A program made the position numbers and the translations under genes. Below, one piece after another: positions 22,122 to 35,423 of a stretch of DNA of 64,000 nucleotides (position 1 is the stretch's first letter; every line of letters begins with the position of its first letter). The DNA comes from Mercurialis annua (taxonomy: Eukaryota; Streptophyta; Magnoliopsida; Malpighiales; Euphorbiaceae), in contig NC_065571.1 in NCBI RefSeq assembly GCF_937616625.2, positions 32,201,879-32,265,878 on the forward strand. The letters are read 5' to 3'. Under the pieces are notes generated by a model. The model was given only the letters and a program-made list of their open reading frames with translations, made no database searches and was not told the DNA's origin.

Positions 22122-24618
22122 TGTAATACCCAAAAATATTTAAGTATTTAATTGGACCATGTGTCCAGTTCTGATTCGCCAAGGTGGCGATATCGGAAAT
22201 AATTTCAAAGAAATCAAAGTAAATAAGTCTTTAGTAGGTCAGTCTGGAGAAAGTAATTATGCAGAATTTAGCATCATATTCCAATTCTAAAGTCGAAATT
22301 TTAATTAAAAGAAAAAATGTCAAGAGAAGTCCCAAGCTAGAGTTCAGGGACTAAAGTGATACTTTAACCAGTTAAGTCCCGAAAAGGGAAATTATTTCGC
22401 CAAGGTCCGCGAAATGTTCTATAATATATGTGGTAAAAGTTTCGGGTCAATCGGAGACCATTTAAAATTTGGACGCAGATGTGTTTTGGGCTAAATTGCA
22501 ATGTTTGCAAAGTTCAAGGACCAAATTATAAATTAGCCAATTAAGCCTCGAGAATAGAAATTGGAAGATTGTTGACGGAAAGTAATAATCTTGTGTAAGT
22601 ATTATTTATTTAAATATAAATAATACGTAAGTAATTAAGTTAAAGTGAATATTAACCATTTGGTTAAAATAGAAAGTTTATAAGAGAAATGGTTTAAGTT
22701 AAAGAAATAAAGGATAGAAGTGGAAAATTAACCAGAATATATATATAACCTTTCCTTATTCATAAGGAAAGAAGAAAGTAATGTCCATAAGAATGGAGAA
22801 ATGTATTAGAGAAGAGAAAATGCGACGATCGATTACGATCCGCCGCGGTTTTGCCGTTTCTCGTCCAAATCGAGCGTTCTTTATATCGATTTGTTCAGAA
22901 TTAAATTCTCTATCTACCACCAGCATCAAATCGAGGTAATTTGATGGTTTTTGATATTTAAATGATTGGATTAGGGTTATTTCGTTTTAACGAATTAAAC
23001 GAATCGTAATCGCGTTCTATAATCGTTTTTAATGAAGTGTGAATTGCGATTTGTGTTATATGACGAAGAGGCATGTTGGAATGAAATAGGAGTACCGAAA
23101 AACGGCGAAAGCACCCGGAAAACGACTTTTTCGGGGGCTGAATTGGTGTGAGAACGCACAACTGCTGGTGTGTGAACGCACACTGGGCTGTGCGTATGCA
23201 CGGGACCCTTCGGGCACTCGTACAGCCAGCAATTGTACCTGTTGGGGCATCTTACCCCGTTTCGACCTAGATTTTCGACTTCATGTACGTCCGACATTAA
23301 AAGTGAACTACAGACCCTGAAAAAGAGAAATTCGGATATCGAACATAACTTGTTCGATTACGGTTTCGAGATATAAGGAACCTAAGTTTAAGAATCGATG
23401 AATAAGAGATATAACGAATATCTCGACTAAGTATTAGAATACTATTAAAATTAAGAATCGTATTTAAAATACGATTATATTAACCTAAGTTTATAACTTA
23501 GGGTTTTGATACTAAGTCTACGTTTATGAATTAAACGTACAGGTAATTCGAATAAGTACCTGGCTTATCGACGAGCTACTAGACCGACGAGCTGGAATAG
23601 CTAAAGGATCAAACGACGCATGGAGCTCGTGTTCATGGGATCTTTATAATAGTATTATTTGGAAAGTGGTCACTGTGAGCGGCAAATATACTTTCGCGTA
23701 TTATCATTATAAAAGTTATTTTCTTATATTATGATTATTATTATTAAATACATCATATCTATGTAACTTGCTCGTATAGGATATTACTATGTTTGATTTA
23801 TTCGCTTGTACAAATGATGTTTTATTCGTTGCTTTAAACGCATGAACCTAGTATGTGATGCAAAGGAAGTAATTATTTGTTGGGCGTCATTAGGCTGTGT
23901 GATTACCAGTATTGAGCCAGTCTAAAGTGTCTGACTTTATGATTAAGATTTAATATATTTATGCATGATATGATACGAATACGATACGAGGGTGAACTCG
24001 GTTACGGTGTAACCTGAGCCCCGTATCTAGTGGGTTGGACGCACTAGTGAGTTGGACTCACACTTTGAGATTTGATACGAGTGAGCACTCGGTTACGGTG
24101 TATCCTGGAGTCCCCGTATCTAGTGAGTTGGACTCACACTAATTAAAAATGTATGTTATTTACTTATTTCATTAATTTACATACGTATTAAGCATATGAT
24201 GCTATATTTTAATAATACCATTTGTAACTTGCAAACTCACTCATTATTTTCCCAAATACTGACCCCTCACTCTGATGTTTGCAGGTAGTCGAAGTCGGAT
24301 CAGACAAACCATCTCCATTGAGCAAGAAGTCGTTGGACTTGCACAAGTATAAATTCCTAGAGTTGCAGTAGTCAGTAGGCGTTAATAGAAGACATTGTGA
24401 ATTGGTTATAAATAATTGATTTTCACTGTAAACTCTGATATGATATTTTAATATCTATAAATGTATTATCTAAAAGAGTTTCTCTGAAAATGATTTATAT
24501 ATAATATTATACTTTTAAATGCAAAATATTATTAGAGGTTTTAGACTTGCTACGGGTTTCGGAGCTACCACTCCCATTCCCTTGCGCCAGTCTCGTCACA
24601 ATAATTTGGGTCGTGACA
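22122..24618 (+). repeat. 3' LTR (2497 bp)
   Basis: Collinear with the 5' LTR from TGTAATACCC to GGGTCGTGACA. It is about 50 bp shorter, through a shorter TATA run and fewer stem-loop units, partly offset by extra sequence in the 73-bp repeat zone. It is followed by the right target duplication AAGCT at 24619-24623. Confidence 0.93.
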
Positions 24619-27600
24619 AAGCTGAACGTTTACAAACGTAACGAAACAAATCCAAACGTTTCCCCTTTTTAGCGATTGAAGCCAAACGTTTACAAACGTT
24701 ACGAAACAAAAACAAATGTGTCATCTTGTTAGCGATTTAAGCCAAACATTTAAAACGTTACAAAGAAAATCCGAACGTTTCCCCTTTTTAGCTATTTAAG
24801 CCAAACGTATACAAACGTTACGTAATAAATCCAAACGTTTTACCTATTTAGCGATTTAAGCCAAACATTTATAAATGTTACGAAACAAATCCAAGCGTTT
24901 CACCTTTTTAGCAATTTAAGCCAAACGTTTACAAATGTTACAAAACAAAACCAAACGTTTCGCATTTTTAGCGATTTAAGCCAAACGTTTACAAATGTTA
25001 CCGAAAAAATCCAAACTTTTCACCTTTTTAGCGATTTACCCAAACATTTACAAACGTTACGAAACAAATCCAAATGTTTCCCCATTTTAGCGATTTAAAC
25101 CAAACGTCTAAAACGTTACGAAACAAATCCAAACGTTTCACCTTTTTAGCGATTTAAACCAAACGTTACGAAACAAATCCAAAAGTTTCACCTTTTTAGC
25201 GATTTAAGCCAAACATCTACAAACGTTATGAAACAAATACAAGCGTTTCACTTTTTTAGGAATTTAAGTCAAATGTTTACAAACGTTACAAAACAAATCC
25301 AAACATTTCACCTTTTTAGCGATTTATGCCAAACGTATACAAACGTTACGAAACAAATCCAATCGTTTCACCTTTTTAGCGATTTAAGCCAAATGTTTAC
25401 AAACGTTACGAAACAAATCCAAATGTTTCACCTTTTTAGCGATTTAAGCCAAACGTGTACAAACGTTATGAAACAAAACCAAACGTTTCCCCTTTTTAGC
25501 GATTTAAGCCAAACGTTTATAAACATCACAAACCTAATCCAAATGTTTCACATTATTAGAAATTTAAGCCAAAGGTTTTTGTTACGAAACAAACCCAAAC
25601 GTTCCCCCATTTTAGCAATTTAAGCCAAACATTTACAAATGTTATGAAACAAATCGAAACGTTTCACATTTTTAGCGATTAAAGCCAAACATTTACAAAC
25701 GTTACAAAATAAAACCAAATGTTTCACCGTTTTAGCGATTTAAGCCAAACGTTTACAAACGTTACGAAAAAAATACAAGCGTTTAACCTTTTCCGTGATT
25801 TAAGCCAAATGTTTACAAATATTAGGAAACAAATCCAAACGTTTCACATTTTTAACGATTTAAGCCAAACGTTTACAAACATTACAAAACAAATCCAAAC
25901 GTTTCCCCATTTTAGCAATATAAGACAAACATTTAAAACGTTACGAAATAAATTCAAACGTTTCTAGCGATTTAAGCCAAACATTTACAAACGTTGCGAA
26001 ACAAATCCAAATGTTTCACCTTTTTAGCAAATTAAGTCAAACGTTTCAAACATTATGAAACAATCCAAACATTTCACCTTTTTAGAGATTTAAGCCAAAC
26101 GTATACAAACGTTACGAAACAAATCCAAATGTTTCACCTTTTTAGCTATTTAAGCCAAACGTTTACAAACGTTACGAAACAAATCAAAACGTTTCAGTTT
26201 AAGCCAAAGGTTTACAACCGTCATGAAACAAATCCAAACGTTTCCCAGTTTTAGCGATTTAAGCCAAACGTTTATAAACGTTACGACTTAAATCGCTTAA
26301 AAGGTGAAACTTTTGGATTTGTTTCGTAAGGATTTAAGCCAAACGTTTACAAACGTTACGAAACAAATCCAAGCGTTTCACCGTTTTAGCAATTTAAGCC
26401 AAACATTTACAAAATTTACGAAACAAATCCAAGCTTTTCCCCTTTTTAGTTATTTATGCCAAACGTTTACAAATGTTACAAAAACAAATCCAAATGTTTC
26501 GCCTTTTTAGGATTTAAGAAAAACGTTTACAAATGTTACGAAACAAATCCAAACAGTTCCCCTTTTTATAGATTTAAGCCAAACGTGTAAAAACGTTAGA
26601 AAACAAAACCAAACGTTTAATACGTTACGAAACAAATCCAAACGTTTCACATTTTTAGCGATTTCAGCCAAACCTTTACAAACGAAGCAATTTTAGCCAA
26701 ACCTTTACAAACGCTACGAAACAAATCCAAGCTTTCACCTTTTTAGCAATTAAGACAAACGTTTACAAACGTTCTGAAACAAATCCAAGTGTTTCACCTT
26801 TTTAGTAATTTAAGCCAAATGTTTACAAACATTACAAAACAAATCCAAGAGTTTCACCTTTTTAGCAATTTAAGCCAAACGTTTACAAACATTGCAAAAC
26901 AAATCCAAGCATTTCACCTTTTTAGCAATTTAAGCCAAACGTTTACAAACATTGCAAAACAAATCCAAGCATTTCACCTTTTTAGCCATTTAAGCCAAAT
27001 GTTTACAAACGTTACGAAACAAATTCAAGCGTTTCACCTTTTTAGCAATTTAAGCCAAACGTTTAAAAACGTTACGAAACAAATCAACCGTTTCACCTTT
27101 TTAGCGATTTAAGCCAAACGTTTACAAACGTTACAAAGCCAATCCAAATGTTTCCTCTTTTTAGCGATTTAAGGCAAACGTTTACAAACGTTACGAAACA
27201 AATCCAAACGTTTTGCCTTTTTAGCAATTTAAGCCAAACGTTTACAAACGCTACGAAACAAATCCAAACGTTTTACATTTTTAACACTTTATGCTAAACA
27301 TTTACAAACGTTACGAAACAAAAAAACCAAGCGTTTCACCTTTTTAGCAATTTAAGGCAAACGTTTACAAACGTATCGAAACAAATCCAACTGTTTCACC
27401 TTATTATCAATTTACAGCAAACGTTTAAAAACGATATGAAACAAATCCAAGCGTTTCACCTTTTTAGCAATTTAATCGAAACGTTACGAAACAAATCCAA
27501 AAATTTCACCTTTGTAGTAATTTAAGCAAAACGTTTACAAACATTACGAAACAAATCCAAACATTTCCCCTTTTTAGCGATTTAAGCCAAACGTTTACAA

Positions 27601-30600
27601 ACATTACGAAACAAATCCATACGTTTCGCCTTTATAGCAATTTAAGCCAAATGTTTACAAAGGTTACGAAACAAATCCAAACGTTTCACCTTTTTAGCAA
27701 TTTAAGCCAAACGTTTATAAATGTTACGAAACAAATCCAAACATTTCCCCTTTTAGCGATTTAAGCCTAACGTTTACAAACGATATGAAACAAATCCAAA
27801 CGTTTCATCTTTTAGTTATTTAAGCCTAACGTTTACAAATGTTACGAAACAAATCCAAACGTTTCGCCTTTTTACAGATTTAAGCCAAACGTTTACAAAC
27901 GTTACGAAACAAATCCAAATGTTTCACCTTTGTAGAGATATAAGCCAAACGTTACGAAACAAAACCAAACGTTTAGATCATTACGAAACAAATTCTAACG
28001 TTTCATAATTTTAGCGATTTAAGCCAAACCTTTACAAACGTTACAAAATAAAACCAATCATTTCACCTTTTTAGCAATTTAAGCCAAACGTTTACAAACG
28101 CTACGAAACAAATCCAAGCGTTTCACCTTGTTAGCAATTTAAGCCGAACGTTTACAAACGTTTCGATAAAAATCTAAGCGTTCTACCTTTTTAGTAATTT
28201 AAGCGAAACGTTTACAAACGTTCGAAATAAATCCAAGCGTTTCATCTATTAAGTAATTTCAGCGAAACATTTACAAAAGTTACGAAACAAATCCAAGCGT
28301 TTCACCTTTTTAGCGATTTAAGCCAAACGTTTACAAACGTTACAAAACAAATCCAAACATTTCACCTTTTTACCGATTTAAGCCAAACGTTTACAAACGC
28401 TACGAAACGAATCCAAACGTTTCACCTTTTTAGTAATTTCAGGCAGACGTTTAGAAACGCTACAAAACAAATTAAAACGTTTCACCTTTTTAGCGATTTA
28501 AGTTAAACGTTTACAAACGTTTACAAAGCTAATCCAAATGTTTCGCCCTTTTAGCGATTTAAGCCGAACATTTACAAACGTTACGAAACAAAACAAACGT
28601 TTCACCTCTAATGCAATTAAAGCCAAACGTTTACAAACGTTACGAAAAAAATCCAAACATTTCCCCATTTTAGCGATTTAAGCCTAACGTTTAAAACGAT
28701 ACGAAACAAATCCAAGAGTTTCACCTATTTAGCAATTTAAGCCAAACGTTTACAAATGCTACGAAACAAAACTGAACGTTTCACCTTTTTAAGCGATTTA
28801 AGTTAAACGTTTACGAAACTAATCCGAACGTTTCACTTTTTTACTGATTTAAGCCAAACGTTTACATACTTTTACGAAACAAATCCAAACGTTTCGCCTT
28901 TTTAGCGATTTAAGCTAATCGTTCAAAAATGTTACGAAACAAATCCAAACGTTTCCCCTTTTTGGAGATTTATGCCAAACGTTTACAAACGTTACGAAAC
29001 AAATCCAAATGTTTCACCTTTTTTGTGATTTAAGAAAAACGTTTACAAACGTTTAAAACATTTCGAAACAAATCCAAACGTTTCCCATTTTAGCGATTTA
29101 AGCCAAACGTTTACAAACGTTACGAAACAAAACCAAGCGTTCCACCTTTTTTGCAATTTAAGCCAAACGTTTACAAACATTACAAAACAAATCCAAGCGT
29201 TTCACCTTTTTAGCAATTTAAGCCAAACGTTTACAAACGTAACGAAACAAATTCAAGTGTTTCACCTTATTAGCAATTTAAGCCAAACGTTTACAAACGT
29301 TACGAAACAAATCCAAGCGTTTCCCCTTTTTAGCAATTTAAGCCAAACGTTTACAAACGTTACGAAACAAATCAAAAAAATTCACCTTTTTAGCAATTTA
29401 AGCAAAATGTTTACAAAAATTACGAAACAAATTCCAAACAATCCAACTTTTTAGCGATCTAAACCAAGCGTTTACAAACGTTACGAAAAAAAACCAAACG
29501 TTTCGCATTTATAGCAATTTAAGCCAAACGTTTACAAACTTTACGAAACAAGTCCAAGAGTTTCTCCTTTTTAGCAATTTAAGCCTCACGTTTTCAAAGG
29601 TTGCGAAACAAATCCATACGTTTCACCTTTTTAGCGATTTAAGCCAAACGTTTACAAACGATACGAAACAAATCCAAACGTTTCCTCTTTTTAGCTATTT
29701 AAGCCTAACGTTTACAAAAGTTACAAAATATATCCAAATGTTTCGCCTTTTTATCCATTTAAGCCAAACGCTTACAAATGTTACGAAACAAATCCAAACG
29801 TTTCACCTTTTTAGAGATATAAGCCAAGCGTTTACAAACGTTACGAAACAAAACGTTTTATACGTAATGAAACAAATCAAAATGTTTCACATTTTTAGCG
29901 ATTTATGCCAAACCTTTACACATGTTACGAAATAAAACCAAGCGTTTCACCTTTTTAGCAATTTAAGCCAAAAGTTTACAAACGTTACGAAACAAATCCA
30001 AGCGTTTCACCTTGTTAACAATTTAAGCCGAACGTTTACAGACGTTCCGAAACAAATCTAAGCGTTCCACCTTTTCAGCGATTTAAGTGAAACGTTTACA
30101 AACATTCTGAAACAAATTTAAGCGTTTCACCATTTGAGAAATTTAAGCGAAACGTTTACAAACGTTATGAAACAAATCCAACTGTTTCAGCTTTTTTAGC
30201 GATTTAAGCTGGACGTATACAAACGTTAGGTAACAAATCAAAACATTTCACTTTTTAGCGATTTATGCCAAACGTTTACAAATGCTACGAAACAAATCCA
30301 AACGTTTCACCTTTTTAGCAAATTAAACCAGACGTTTACAAACGCAAAGAAACAAATCAAAAAGTTTCACCTTTTTAGCAATTAAATGTAAGTGTTTACA
30401 AACGTTACGAAATAAAACCAAACGTTTACAAATGTTATGAAACAAATCTAAGCATTCCACCTTTTTAGCAATTTAAGCCGAACGTTTACAAACGTTACGA
30501 AACAAATTCGAGCGTTTCACCTTTTTAGCAATTAAAGCAAAACGTTTACAAACATTACAAAAAAAATCCAACAGTTTCACCTTTTTAGCGATTAAAACCG

Positions 30601-32275
30601 AACGTTTACAAACGTTACGAAACAAAACCAAATGTTTAACGTTTTCAGCGATTTAAGCCAAGCGTTTACAAACATTACGAAACAAATCCAAACGTTTCCC
30701 CATTTTAGCGATTTAAGCCAAACATTTAAAACGCTACGAAACAAATCCAAACGTTTCATCTTTTTAGCGATTTAAGCCAAATGTTTACAAACGTTACGAA
30801 ACAAATCCAAACGTTTCACCTTTTTAGCGAATGAAGCCAAACGTTTACAAACGTTACGAAACAAATCCAAACATTTCACGTATTTAGCAATTGAAGCCAA
30901 ACATTACGAAAAAAAACCAAGTGTTTCACCTTTTTTGCAATATAAGCCAATGGTTTACAAACGTAACGAAACAAATCCAAGCGTTTCACCTTTTTAGCAA
31001 TTTAAGCCAAACGTTTACAAACGATACGAAAAAAATCCAAGTGTTTCACCTTTTTAGCAATTTAAGCCAAATGTTTACAAACGATACTATACAAATCGAA
31101 ACGTTTCACCTTTTTAGCCATTTAAGCCAAAAGTTTACAAACGGTACCAAACAAATCTGAACGTTTCACCTTTTTAGCGATTTAAGCCAAACATTTACAA
31201 ACGCTACGAAACAAATCTAAACGTTTCACCTTTTTAGCGATTTAAGCTTAACGTTTACAAACGCTACGAAACAAATCCGAACGTTTCACCTTTTTAGCGA
31301 TTTAAGTTAAACGTTTACGAAACTAGTCCAAACGTTTCACCTTTCTAGCGATTTAAGCCAAACGTTTACAAACTTTTACGAAACAAATCCAAACGTTTTG
31401 CCTTTTTAGCGAATTAAGCCAAACGTTTAAAAACATTACGAAACGAATCCAAACGTTTCCCCTTTTTAGCGATGTAAGCCAAACGTTTGCAAACATTACG
31501 AAAAAAATCCAAATGTTTCACCTTTTTAGCTATTTAAGCAAAACCTTTACAAACGTTACGAAACAAAACCAAACATTTAAAACATTTAGAAACAAATCCA
31601 AACATTTTCCATTTTTAGAGATTTAAGCTAAATGTTTATAAACGTTACGAAACAAAACCAAGTGTCTCACCTTTTTTAACAATTTAAGCCTACGAAATAA
31701 ATCCAAGCGTTTTGCCTTTTTAGCGATTTAAGCCAAATGTTTACAAATGATATGAAATAAATCAAAACGTTTTTCCTTTTTAGCGATTTAAGACAAACAT
31801 TTACCAACGTTACGAAAGAAATCCAAATATTTCACCTTTTTTGCGATTTTAGCCAAACGTTTACAAAGATTAGGAAATAAATCCAAATGTTTCCCCTTTT
31901 TAGTAATTTAAGCCAAACGGTTACAAACGTTATGAAACAAATCCAAGCATTTCACCTTTTTTTATCAATTTAAGCTAAACGGCTACAAACGTTGCGAAAC
32001 AAATCAAACGTTTCACCTTTTTAGCTATTTAAGCCAAACGTTTACAAGCGTTACAAAACAAATCCAAACGTTTCACCTTTTTAGCGATTTAAGCCAACCG
32101 TTTACAAATGTTACGAAACAAATGCAAACGTTTTGCCTTTTTAACAATTTAAGCCAAACGTCTACAAATGCTACGAAACAAATCCAAATGTTTCCCCTTT
32201 TTAGCAATTTAAGCCAAACGTTTACAAAAGCTACGAAACAAATCCAAACGTTTCTCCTTGTTTTAGCGATTTAAG
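24619..32275 (+). repeat. 60-bp satellite array, forward
   Basis: About 127 forward monomers, mostly full length. They mix the two main subtypes (AAACG...AGCGATTT and AAGCG...AGCAATTT). 26881-26940 and 26941-27000 are adjacent monomers differing by only two bases, so a very recent one-monomer duplication. A short inverted piece lies at 26287-26329. Some composite units occur near 26600, 27950, 29050 and 31570. No gene is seen. Confidence 0.93.
26287..26329 (-). repeat. Partial inverted satellite monomer
   Basis: Between forward monomers the sequence reads CTTAAATCGCTTAAAAGGTG, then GGATTTGTTTCGTAA, which is the reverse-strand pattern, for about 43 bp. It then returns to GGATTTAAGCC in forward orientation. 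Confidence 0.85.
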
Positions 32276-32574
32276 AGAGTGATGACGTCTCTCATCCCCA
32301 AAGAGTTTCCACATCTCACCTCTTCGTCTGAACATAATGCATATGATGCATGTCCTATTAATGTATGTATTGATATATGTAGTGATGCATTTCTACCAAT
32401 GCCGTGGCAATCATGTATTTCTATGTCGGGTCTTGGCACAATTATGCTTTTAGAACCGTTAAACAAATAACTTTTAAAAGTTATAAACTTCATGTTTTGT
32501 AAGTCATCTAGACCTTTAAAACTCTGTCTCCGGCAAGTTTCTACCTCTTCTATAACTTTGCATTCCTTCTTCAC
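32276..32574 (-). pseudogene. Partial, broken copy of the short open frame at 18109-18468
   Basis: The minus-strand frame keeps LQNM.FITFKSYLFN, SIIVPRPD.EIHD, IGHAS.AL and CSDEEVRCGNSLG in line with the copy at 18109. Upstream the ATG is followed at once by an in-frame TAG, and the 3' end is lost at the truncation into satellite near 32276. Conservation of the frame across two diverged elements is suggestive but does not prove coding. Confidence 0.4.
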
Positions 32575-32950
32575 ACTCTTTCTAAAATTTCGATCGATCG
32601 AATCCTATAACATTTCTCACTTTATATGATGCTAAACACACATACATACATATCATCAAATTGCAATTATCTCAATATATTCTATTCATAGGAGGCAATA
32701 CATCTCCTAGAAGCTTCATCTCAAATGCATATCATATATGCATGTCTCATCAAAACAATATATACGTATATATCTCGTATATACGTGTCACAAGAAACAA
32801 GTAAGCATTTCCCAAATTAACTTATCATACTTATCTCAAATCAAATCACACTAACGACTTGGATCAGACAAACCCCCAACTCTATAGCTGCAGTAGTTTC
32901 CTAGGTTACTCAGCCGACAAACGCATCTTAGCAGAGGTAACTGGACCAAC

Positions 32951-32963
32951 TGCTCTGATACCA
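32951..32963 (-). promoter_or_regulatory. Primer binding site of the truncated element
   Basis: The minus strand reads TGGTATCAGAGCA, four bases inside the LTR end, identical to the site in the complete element. Confidence 0.9.
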
Positions 32964-32967
32964 CAAT

Positions 32968-35423
32968 TGTCACGACCCAAATTATTGAGCCGAGACCGGT
33001 GCTAGGGAATGGGAGTGGTAGCTCTGAAACCCGTAGCAAGCCTAAAACCACTAATAATTTTTCGCATTTAAAAGTATAATTTTATATGTAAACATTTTCA
33101 GAAAAACTCTTTTAGATGATGCATTTATAGATATTAAAATATCATATTAGAGTTTACAATATAAAATACTATTTGAAGTCAAAATGTCTATCTAATACTG
33201 ACACCTACTGACTACTGCAGCTCTAGGAATTCATACTTGTGCAAGTCCAATGACTTCTGGCACAACGGAGATGGCTTGTCTGATCCAACTTCTAATACCT
33301 ACAAACATCAGAGTGAGGGGTCAGTATTTGGGAAAATACTGAGTGAGTATGCAACTTATTATCGGTATTATCAAAATACACATCGCATACTCAAACATAT
33401 ATATATATATATCTATCTCGATATGATATGAAAATAATATAATATTCATAAATAGCAGATCCGACCGAAACCCTAATCTTAAACTCTGAACTTATCTTAT
33501 TCTGAATATTCGAATCAAACTGATCCAAATGGTCTGACCCGGGAGTGTTCACACTCAACCACGTCAGCCGCGACCAATCTCTTAATCTCAAAGTGTGAGT
33601 TCAACTCACTGGTGGGTCCAACCCACCAGATACGGGGCTCAGATTACACCGTAACCGAGTTCTCACGCGTATCACATTCATATCATATGCGCATCTCATA
33701 ATCTCACAGACAATCTAGACACGCTAGACTGACTCAAATACTGGTGATCACACAGCCTATTGACACCCAATAGGTAGTTGATTTCTTCGGATCGCACACT
33801 AGATATTGATATTCAAAATAATGAATATAACAGCATTCATACAATCAAATTCACCGAACATAATATCTTACACGAGCAAATCATATAAATGCGATGTATT
33901 AATAATAATATTCATAATATATGAAAATAACTTTAATAATAATAATACGCGAAAGTAAATTGCCACTCACAGTGACAGCTTTCCAAAATATAATAATATA
34001 AAGATCCCATGAATGCTAGCTCCATGCGTCGTTTGATCCTTTAGTTATTCCAGCTCATCGGTCTGATAGCTCGTCGATACGTCAGTTACTTATTCGAGCT
34101 ACCTGTACGTTTAATCCATAAACGTAGGCTTAATATCAAAATCCTAAGTTATAAACTTAGGTTAATATAATCGTATTTCAAATACGATTCTGAACTTTAA
34201 TCGTACTTTAATACCTAATCAAGATATTCGATATATCTCTTATTCATCGATTCTTAAACTCGGGTTCCTTATATCCCAAAACCCTATTCGAACTCGTTAT
34301 TTTTGATATCCAAATTTCTTATTTTCGGGGTTCGTGATTCACTTTTAATGTCCGACGTACTTAAAGTCGGAAATCTAGGTTGAAACAGGTCGGAAATCCT
34401 CAAGCTGTTGGTTGTCTCTGCGCGCGCGCACGATCTGGTGTGCGCCCGCACACAATTGTGTGCCCCCGCACACAATTGTGTGCGGTCTTTCGCACACACC
34501 CCGGAATCAAATTTCGGGCATTCCGACGTGGCAAAACTCAATTCCGTCATGCTCCTATCTCAATTTAACACAAACTCAACTCCAAATTCATCAAAATGAT
34601 AATAGAAACGCGATTTCAATCCGTTTAATTTGTTTAAAACGAAATAACCTTATTTACTAATTCTCGCAACAAAAACGCCAAGCTTACCTCGATTTGAAGC
34701 TTAACGATGATAGAGAATTGAATTCTGAACGAATCGATATAAAGAACGCTCGATTTGGACGAGAAACGGCGAAACGGCGACGGATCGTAATCGATCGTCG
34801 ACTTTTTCTTTCTCTCATCTGTTTCTTTTCTTTCCTCTGTCGATGATTCCTTTCTCTTCTTAATCCTTATATATATATTGGCAAAATGGTCATTTTGATC
34901 CCTCATCCCTCATTTCTTTAACTTAAACCAAATGGTTAAATTATCCTTTTAACTCAATTACTAACGTATTATTTATATTCAATAAATAATACTAACCCAA
35001 TATTTTATTTTCCGTCATTAGTCTTCAAATTGCTATTCTCGAAGCTTAATTGGCTAATTTACACTTTAGCCCTTAAACTTCTCAAAAGTTGCAACTTAGC
35101 CCAAAACGCATCCGCGTCCAAATTTTAAAACGTCTCCGATTGACCCGAAACTTTTACCACACATACTATAAAACATTTCACGGACCTTGGCGAAATAATT
35201 TTCACTTCGGGATTTATGTGGCTAAATTACCACTTTAGTCCCTGAACTCTAGTTCAGGACTTTCCTTGACATTTTTCCTTTTAATTTAAATTCCAACTTT
35301 AGAATTGGAATATGATATTAAATTCCTTTAATTTCGTGTAAGTTATTTCCGATATTACCACCCTGGCGAATCGGAACTGGACACATAGTCCAATTAAATA
35401 CTTAAATACTTTGGGGTATTACA
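32968..35423 (-). repeat. LTR of the truncated element (2456 bp)
   Basis: On the minus strand it runs from TGTAATACCCC (ending at 35423) to GGGTCGTGACA (32968). It shares with the complete element the stem-loop cluster (34437-34499), the CTCGGTTACGG motif (once, near 33655) and the block with ATCGATTTG and GAGCGTTC near 34730-34760. Confidence 0.9.

Larger units (their letters stand above)
15029..24618 (+). mobile_element. LTR retrotransposon, probably Ty3/gypsy-derived and non-autonomous, inserted in satellite
   Basis: A complete 9.59-kb element: 5' LTR 15029-17575, primer binding site at 17580, polypurine tract at 22112-22121, 3' LTR 22122-24618. Both LTRs begin TGTAATACCC and end GGGTCGTGACA (TG...CA). 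The target duplication AAGCT lies at 15024-15028 and 24619-24623. The sequence TTCGAGGACGAA just before the polypurine tract is, as I recall, typical of Del/Tekay-type Ty3/gypsy elements. The 4.5-kb internal region has no reading frame above about 120 codons, and I find no protease, reverse transcriptase, RNase H, integrase or zinc-knuckle motif. The LTRs differ at about 7% of positions by eye over the first 450 bp. That is an old insertion, but too young for a full gag-pol to have become unrecognisable. A LARD-like non-autonomous element is the best fit. Confidence 0.9.
32276..35423 (-). mobile_element. Truncated relative of the LTR element, opposite strand
   Basis: Read on the minus strand it has a full LTR (35423 down to 32968), the primer binding site (32963 down to 32951) and about 0.7 kb of internal sequence that follows 17576-18440 of the complete element. 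It stops abruptly near 32278 at the equivalent of about 18437. The rest of the internal region and the second LTR are missing. No target duplication is visible: TTAAG on the left against ACAAA on the right. Its LTR is clearly more distant from the two LTRs of the complete element than they are from each other, so it is an older or different subfamily member. Confidence 0.88.

Noticed and set aside
33391..33431. AT microsatellite in the truncated LTR as a separate repeat feature
   Set aside because: A short run of TATATA within the LTR, only about 20 bp; not worth a separate call.
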